This document shows positions 8,797 to 13,478 of a stretch of 13,478 bases of DNA, piece by piece. A program made the translations under genes and the position numbers. Numbering within the stretch: position 1 is the stretch's first letter; each line of letters opens with the position of its first letter. This DNA comes from Stephanodiscus triporus. Taxonomy: Eukaryota > Bacillariophyta > Thalassiosirophyceae > Thalassiosirales > Thalassiosiraceae. Below the pieces are notes generated by a model. The model was not told the origin of the DNA. It saw only the letters and a program-made list of their open reading frames with translations, and made no database searches. Location of the stretch: the NCBI GenBank assembly GCA_036939755.1, contig JALLAZ010000605.1, positions 1 through 13,478 on the forward strand, given 5' to 3'.

Positions 8797-9525
8797 CTAC
8801 AGATACCATGTGGTCTCTTTTATCTCATCCACTGGGAACCGGTTCCAATGCTTTTTTGCCACCTTCTTTTTCGATTCAATCTCCTGCCTTGTAACGGAGC
8901 TACACCCATCATTTTCTACATTCAAACTAGCAGCATTTGACACTGACTCCACACTTGTAGAATAAGATTTATCCAAAATGATTCCCTCGCATCCACCCAG
9001 ACCGGGAGACCAATGTCGGTCATGTGTACCTTCAATAACGATGTTATCCGGTACAACTGACTCGTCTTCCCAAGCCGCTTTATTTTTCAACAAACTTGGC
9101 CAGAATGGATATGTACTGCACTGAACTGGACGCACATCATATATGGTGCATTGGCCCCTCTGATCCAAAAATATGCATGCGTTTTCTTTGCGTTTCAGAC
9201 ACATCCAAGATTGCGATTGATCGCCATTTGTAACCTCCGCCCGAACATATTTCTTTCGAAAGTTATCGATGGATGTGTCCTTGTCGCTATCAACATATCC
9301 CAAATGAGCCATGATTTGTTCAACTTCCTCGGGGGCTAACCAAACATCGCCGTCAACCTTGCAACATTTCCCACAACTCGTACATTCAAATTTCAATCCA
9401 TCTCCGTACCAAGGCCCCCGTTTCACAGCGGCCGACCGAATTTTTTGGAGGGAGGGTTTGTTGGCTAGAGCACGGCAGTAATCGGACAATAGGAATGCTA
9501 CTGTCAAAAGAAATTTGTGCCGCAT
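8797..9525 (-). CDS. YkgJ/CxxCxxCC-type metal-binding protein with signal peptide
   Basis: A 242-residue protein of the YkgJ (UPF0153) cysteine-cluster family. The first cluster is FECTSCGKCC (C48, C51, C54, C55). The second region holds C109, C117, C126 and C136 in CLKRKENACIFL and GQCTIYDVRPVQCSTYPFW, the usual C-x-I-Y-x-x-R-P-x-x-C-R/S-x-F/Y-P signature. The family is thought to bind zinc or an iron-sulphur centre. Its substrate and reaction are not established. The ATG at 9525 gives MRHKFLLTVAFLLSDYCRALA, a clean signal peptide, and I prefer it for that reason. ATGs at 9552 and 9585 are in frame and would lengthen the N-terminus. The predicted cleavage site has no phenylalanine after it, so plastid import through the ASAFAP route is not supported and secretion, ER location or another compartment is as likely. 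The C-terminal 60 residues are not part of the bacterial domain. No intron is seen. The gene converges on the NOL11-like gene with a 283-base gap. Confidence 0.83.
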   Translation of the reverse strand: MRHKFLLTVAFLLSDYCRALANKPSLQKIRSAAVKRGPWYGDGLKFECTSCGKCCKVDGDVWLAPEEVEQIMAHLGYVDSDKDTSIDNFRKKYVRAEVTNGDQSQSWMCLKRKENACIFLDQRGQCTIYDVRPVQCSTYPFWPSLLKNKAAWEDESVVPDNIVIEGTHDRHWSPGLGGCEGIILDKSYSTSVESVSNAASLNVENDGCSSVTRQEIESKKKVAKKHWNRFPVDEIKETTWYL

Positions 9526-9957
9526 TGCTGCTCCGTGCGGCGATGATGTCATGTTTGTGTTGTGTTTGTTGTTGCGTGTGCGCATGCGGGTGACAGACAA
9601 ATAATTGCTTTGTTGCCGCCACAAAAACCAGATTCCCCAAGTACGGACGAAGGGCGAAAGGAAGGAGAATAAATACTCCTACTAAAGAGACGCTCATTAT
9701 TCCTGAGGAGTATTACTTTATTGATCCTGTCATGCAGTTTCTTCGACGTGGTGTAGCCTAAGGGGCCCGACGCAAGCGGTTCTGACGAAGCAAGATATTC
9801 TTGGCAAATATTTCCAGAAGCGTAAGGTGTTACGAAGAGCTTTCGTCGGGCCCCTTAGGATACACGCCACAGAAACTGCATAGGATCATACATCACACTC
9901 ATCGATAGCATCCGCCTCGGCGAAACGTCGGGCTCACAGTAAAATGCAACGGCGTGG
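9526..9957. other. Intergenic region with foldback repeat
   Basis: This gap separates the 5' end of the YkgJ-like gene from the 3' end of the cysteine-rich gene; both are on the minus strand. It holds the foldback inverted repeat listed separately and a smaller hairpin (nine-base arms AATACTCCT at 9672-9680 and AGGAGTATT at 9706-9714, loop of 25 bases). The part near 9526-9670 probably carries the promoter of the YkgJ-like gene. Confidence 0.5.
9723..9887. repeat. Foldback inverted repeat, MITE-like or hairpin RNA locus
   Basis: The left arm at 9723-9772 and the right arm at 9844-9887 are imperfect reverse complements: both begin GATCCT, share ATGCAGTTTCT, then CCTAAGGGGCCCGACG without mismatch, with a few substitutions and a three-base and smaller indels between. 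Pairing appears to continue weakly into the 71-base centre (GACGCAAGC against GACGAAAGC). The outer ends can be extended by one base to TGATCCT/AGGATCA. I saw no clear target-site duplication. It could be a small non-autonomous DNA transposon, a foldback element, or the template of a long hairpin transcript. No other copy lies in this window. Confidence 0.65.
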
Positions 9958-10650
9958 TCAAACTCCTACGCAATTTTCGCTTTCATGAGAACCATGAGGA
10001 CACCCACGCCCACCACACACGACCTGTACAAGTTTCTTGTTCTTCTTTCCTTCCTCGAAGCACATCGGACAATTTGTGCACACATGCTCATCGTCCTTCT
10101 TGAGCTTTTTCTCAGGCGTAGAGCAAACGTTGCAATACATGCACGTGTGGCCTTTCTTCGGAACCTGACAAACTCTGCACGAGTATCCATTTCCTTTGCG
10201 CTTCATCGGGATTTGTTCACATAGCAGACTGAATGCTTTCTCAATCCAGTCTCCGTCGGACCGTAGTAATTCGTGAAGTCTCTCCGCTTTCTTCTCATCG
10301 ATTCGTTGTTCTTGAAGTGCTGTGTCGATAGTATGCATGAAATCTTCATATGTATGAATAGGTGTCTTGGTAACTCTGCGCGACTTTGGCTGCCATACAT
10401 CGCCTTGAGAGGTAACATCATCATCGCTGATCTCTCTCTGCGACTTAATTCCCCATTCCATTTTTCCATAACTGAAAGTGAGATGTGATTACGGATGATG
10501 TTTACTAAAAAGTACAATAGATTAACACACCTTCGTGGGGCTAGGTACGAACCCCTCGTCGATCTCCAACAAATCTTCTCCTTCTGTGATGTCGTCGATG
10601 TCAAACTGCCAATCGTCAGATATCTCAACAGAGGCACAGGAAGACACCAT
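9958..10650 (-). CDS. Cysteine-rich, probably zinc-binding protein of unknown function
   Basis: Exons 10650-10529 and 10471-9958 join across a 57-base intron to give 211 residues. The start ATG sits in an ideal context (ACCATGG). The first 40 residues are acidic (DDWQFDIDDITEGEDLLEID). A helical middle part follows (HTYEDFMHTIDTALQEQRID, KKAERLHELL, DWIEKAFSLL at about 81-125). The C-terminal 75 residues carry ten cysteines: C139, C142, C151, C154, C157, C172, C175, C178, C193 and C198, with PKKGHTC and HVCTNCPMCF motifs and a closing CPHG. Such spacing suggests two or more zinc sites. I do not recognise a characterised family. The basic linker and the acidic N-terminus would fit a nuclear or nucleic-acid-related role, but that is a guess. 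A paralogue ends at 13323, on the other side of the CYP38-like gene. Confidence 0.72.
10077..10131 (-). repeat. 55-base block shared with the paralogue at 13424-13478
   Basis: This stretch inside the cysteine-rich gene is identical, base for base, to 13424-13478 in the same orientation. It covers NVCSTPEKKLKKDDEHVC. To its left the two copies differ at many positions although the protein alignment continues. The right end of the match is set by the window edge, so the true block may be longer. Confidence 0.9.
10472..10528 (-). other. Intron of the cysteine-rich gene (57 bases)
   Basis: On the minus strand the donor is AAGGT|GTGTTAATC and the acceptor CACTTTCAG|TTATGG. This choice joins SPTK and VYGKMEWGIK in frame. 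The overlapping alternative donor two bases upstream (AAG|GTGTGT) runs into a stop after eight codons, so the frame decides the site. Confidence 0.75.
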
Positions 10651-11114
10651 GGTGCAATGGAATTTCCACACGTCACAGTCTCCAGTGTGGGGTAAAACAG
10701 CGAGAGTGCGCCAAGTCTGTCGTTTTCGGTTCTGTTATTCTCTCCTGGTACACTCCAATGGACTTGTTATCCACACTACGTTTCTGTCGATTCTCTTCGG
10801 GAACTCCTAGCCTTTTATGGAGGTTTTCATGGGAATGAGGTCCCATATCATATCAAGTTACTCCTAGTTCTGTCGTCACGGTATTTGTGACCCAAACTTG
10901 TGAAATTTTCACATTATTGTCTGCGTGAGCTCAATGCAGGTATTCTTCTCCCCTGGTATGGTACTACTTACCATAGCTCTTGAGGGTGTCCCATGAGGGA
11001 ACAAATCTGCCGATAGGAGATGACGGGATTAGATGAAAGTAGAAGAGCTCTCCCCTTACTTATTCACTTACTCTGCGGCTCGCTTCATTTTTGAAGGGCC
11101 ATTTGTTGGTCGTC
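10651..11114. promoter_or_regulatory. Shared upstream region of the cysteine-rich and CYP38-like genes
   Basis: The two genes diverge from this gap of 464 bases, which must carry both promoters. Two short palindromes stand out: GTGAAATTTTCAC at 10900-10912 and TATGGTA/TACCATA at 10957-10975 with a five-base loop. Either could bind a dimeric factor, but such short palindromes also occur by chance. No TATA box or initiator could be assigned with confidence. Confidence 0.35.
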
Positions 11115-13247
11115 ATGGCGCCTCTGCCGCTCTTTCTGCTGTTATCTGTTGCACTTGTTTCGACGGCGCTGCCACTGTCGTCTACCGCATTCACTCGTGG
11201 ACAGTCGTCGCCGACAACAGTGAAATGCAGAACGAGATATGGACATCACTTCCTCTCATCAAAAGGACACGACGGCGGAGATGACGCTGACTTATCAAAT
11301 GATAGCCGAGCATTCTTATCAGCAGTCCAATCACGCCGTCAGTTTTTCCTTCGACAAATCATCGCATCCGCATTCTTTCCAACTTCCACACAAGCCGCCA
11401 CTGATCTCTCCAGTACCATGGACAATGGATACTTTTCTCTCAGAAATAACAACAACATCCCTTATGCTCAAAGGAAGCAGATTCTCTCGCAACAAAAACG
11501 CGAGCAGCGAGAACGGACAGACAAACGAAAGAGGGCAACCTCATCGTCTAGGATGAAAAAATGGACACAATTTGCGAATGTGAAAAGGTGGAAAAATGTT
11601 GAAACATGTTTGTTAGAGATGTTGCCGGTGACAAACGGGGTATTTAGGCAGTTGCAAGACTTGATTGAAGACTTGGTGATTTACCCAGCAGGTGACTCCG
11701 CGGGTTGGAAACAAACTCTGTTAGATGCCGCGACCATTCTCTCGGTTCTTGATTCGAAACGTTCCTCACTTGAGCCGGTGTTCAATCAGGAAGATCCAAC
11801 AGAGTTGTACATCGCAAAATCCTCTATTGGAGAGAGTAATATAGAAGTTCTACGATCCAAATTGGAAGATTTGATTGCAATAGCTTCGGGAGATATAAAT
11901 CTCAATATGAATGGTGGAGGCCGTACGAGTGTAAATCGAGTGGATACGCGAAACAACATTGATATTGATAATATCAATATGGATGAGGCTGGAGATATTG
12001 ATACAGACGCTTTCGCGGAAGGCAAACGACAAGCTTTGTTCGCTCTTTCTGAGTTAGGTGAACTGCTTGTCCCCGCTTTCCCCTTTGCAGTTCCTAGTCG
12101 TGGAAAGTTTGGATACCTTCCTAGATTGCTCGGCAGATGCTCGGTAACATTTTCGTTTGAGCGTCCATCGTCTGCCGCTTCAACGTTTGGGGTGAATTTC
12201 GTTGGGAATGACAAACGCTTTTTGGGAAACGTCACCATAATTGCTGATGGATATGCAGCGCCTATCACTGCTGGAAACTTTGTCGATCTGAGCGCGCGTA
12301 ACTTTTACACTGGTTTGAGCGTGAAGGCGATGAGAAAGAGGCTGGGAGTTGTGCCCACATGGAGTGACAACGTGATTGTAAATGATTTGACAGAGCTGAA
12401 GGATAATCTTGATGAGTTGAAAGACTCCGCGTTTGAATTCCCTGAGACTTTGAAAAAAGATGCTAATGCGGGCAATGATCGAGGTGGAAGTATGAAGAGC
12501 ATGTTTAAATCATATCAAGATGATGATACCCTTTTAGAACCTGAGTATGATGGTAGTCGAATGACGATGGATGTCGTGCTCCCAATCCTGGGATCATTTC
12601 AAGAAGGATTCTATGACCCACTGACGTGAGTAATTTATTATTCTGTTTAAATGTGTTCAATGCCCAAGGCAATACTCATAACTTCTCTTTTTGACAGCGC
12701 GAAGCCCAGGAGGATACCACTGGAGGTTGTGACATTGGATGGGACAAGCCCAACAAAGACCACTCTGACATACTCGTCAACGTATGCTTCCCTCGACGAT
12801 ATGACTGATTCAGGAACGACGAAGTATAGCGGTCTCGCATCATCGTCCTCTGCCCAACGCTCATTTTCCTCGGCGACATCATTATTGTCTTCCAATTCCA
12901 CTAGAGCCAGTTTTTCCAATCTTGAACCTGTCCTCTCGTTCAATATACCTGACCTGGTAGCATTGAACCATCCTGACAGGCTTTCCAATGGGGGGTCGTC
13001 GGAATTCTTTGCGTTGCCTGGACAAGATGCTTCGAGCAAACGATCAAAGCTGCTAGACGGACAATACGCACCGTTCGGATATGTTGTGTCGGGGTCAGAT
13101 GTCTATCAATCATTGAGGCCAGGAGATGTCATCAGAGCAACCTACGTAAGTGAAGTGGGACTTCTCAACTTGGTGAAGATCAGGAAGAATGCATTTGAGG
13201 GCGGCGAAGATATTGCTGATGAGGAGGGGACTGATGACGAGAGTTAA
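11115..13247 (+). CDS. CYP38: CYP38/TLP40-like thylakoid lumen cyclophilin
   Basis: Exons 11115-12625 and 12698-13247 join to give 686 residues. Targeting is layered: a signal peptide (MAPLPLFLLLSVALVSTA) ends in STAF at 23-26, the ASAFAP-like site for diatom plastid import, followed by a transit region and a twin-arginine lumen signal, SRRQFFLRQIIASAFFP, at 73-89 with TQAA after it. Residues of about 150-340 form the helical N-terminal domain (CLLEMLPVTNGVFRQLQDLI). The cyclophilin-like domain runs from about 341, with APITAGNFVDL at about 380, GFYDPLT|AKPRRIPLEV across the splice, and LDGQYAPFGYVVSGSDVY...LRPGDVI near 622-645. Plant CYP38 helps assemble photosystem II and has no measurable isomerase activity. 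Here too the FHRxIxxFxxQ-type catalytic segment is not recognisable. The protein is about 250 residues longer than the plant form because of linkers and inserts, and it ends in an acidic tail. The ATG at 11115 (G at -3, G at +4) starts exactly at the signal peptide. Confidence 0.88.
12626..12697 (+). other. Intron of the CYP38-like gene (72 bases)
   Basis: Donor CTGAC|GTGAGTAA and acceptor TTTTTGACAG|CGCGAAG. Splicing completes an ACC threonine codon and restores the family segment GFYDPLTAKPRRIPLEV, which would otherwise be split between two frames. Confidence 0.9.
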
Positions 13248-13322
13248 AGCCCCCCGCCGAAAATCCGCACATGATTCTAACAGCAATATTTTACAGCATT
13301 CCCTTACCTATTACTTTACATT

Positions 13323-13478
13323 TTAATCATATGTTGCCGAATGAGGGCACACATGCCCTTCACACTGGACCTGGATTATTTTTTTGTTCTTCTTTCCGAC
13401 CTCAAAACAGGTGGGGCAATTTATGCACACATGCTCATCGTCCTTCTTGAGCTTTTTCTCAGGCGTAGAGCAAACGTT
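13323..13478 (-). CDS. Partial paralogue of the cysteine-rich protein (C-terminal 51 residues)
   Basis: A minus-strand frame enters from the right window edge and ends at TAA, 13325-13323. Its 51 residues align without gaps to the end of the protein encoded at 9958-10650, keeping HVCxNCPxCF, the GKKNKK basic stretch and the CxGxxCPH ending. The two tails then differ: this one stops shortly after CPHSATYD, the other goes on for 12 residues after CPH. Cysteines needed for the last two metal sites are all present, so it may be functional. The start, any intron and the first metal-binding motifs lie outside the window. Only 75 bases separate its stop from the stop of the CYP38-like gene, which it faces. 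Confidence 0.75.
   Translation of the reverse strand, partial: NVCSTPEKKLKKDDEHVCINCPTCFEVGKKNKKIIQVQCEGHVCPHSATYD

Noticed and set aside
9672..9714. Hairpin with nine-base arms as a terminator
   Set aside because: The genome is eukaryotic and the loop is 25 bases; there is no U tract. A chance inverted repeat is as likely.
10203..10676. Minus-strand frame of 157 residues over the cysteine-rich gene
   Set aside because: It begins at a non-ATG codon and runs through the predicted intron in another frame; the spliced model gives an ideal start context and the conserved cysteine module.
10900..10975. Two short palindromes as operator sites
   Set aside because: Arms of six or seven bases are expected by chance in a gap of this size, and no partner factor is known.
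11958..11978. Palindrome ATTGATATT/AATATCAAT in the CYP38-like coding region
   Set aside because: It lies in an Asp/Ile/Asn-rich linker where repeated GAT and ATT codons make such symmetry likely by chance.
1..13478. CRISPR array, tRNA, rRNA or prokaryotic defence genes
   Set aside because: No spaced direct repeats, no T-loop/acceptor pattern and no such protein motifs were seen on either strand; introns and plastid targeting show the DNA is eukaryotic nuclear.

Overview
The window looks like nuclear DNA of a eukaryotic alga, most probably a diatom. Three genes become continuous only if short GT-AG introns (57, 72 and 104 bases) are removed. One gene carries a signal peptide ending in an ASAFAP-like phenylalanine motif followed by a twin-arginine segment, which is how stramenopile plastids with four membranes import lumen proteins. 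The left edge holds a decayed Ty3/gypsy-type retrotransposon. Species cannot be fixed from the sequence alone. A centric diatom is my guess from the general look of the proteins.

Layout from left to right. 1-660 (minus): remnant of a gypsy-like pol gene (end of RNase H, spacer, start of the integrase region) broken into three frames. 1275-1967 (plus): ankyrin-repeat protein. 1968-2424: convergent intergenic gap with an inverted pair of CT/AG microsatellites. 2425-4556 (minus, one intron): RUS/DUF647 family protein with serine runs, in a strikingly GC-rich stretch. 4557-5300: shared upstream region of two divergent genes. 5301-8513 (plus): 1070-residue protein whose C-terminus resembles NOL11, a factor of the ribosomal small-subunit processome. 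8797-9525 (minus): YkgJ/CxxCxxCC-type metal-binding protein with a signal peptide. 9723-9887: a foldback inverted repeat of about 165 bases. 9958-10650 (minus, one intron): 211-residue cysteine-rich, probably zinc-binding protein. 11115-13247 (plus, one intron): CYP38/TLP40-like cyclophilin of the thylakoid lumen. 13323-13478 (minus, cut by the window edge): the C-terminal end of a paralogue of the cysteine-rich gene.

The genes do not form an operon or an evident pathway. They are ordinary housekeeping or plastid genes on alternating strands with short gaps. I found no CRISPR array, tRNA, rRNA or prokaryotic defence system. The points most worth a second look are the two cysteine-rich paralogues flanking the CYP38 gene, with a 55-base identical block inside otherwise diverged sequence; the foldback element; the degenerate active site and enlarged size of the CYP38-like protein; the likely NOL11 identity of the large gene; and the frame-broken gypsy remnant with a histidine-rich spacer.
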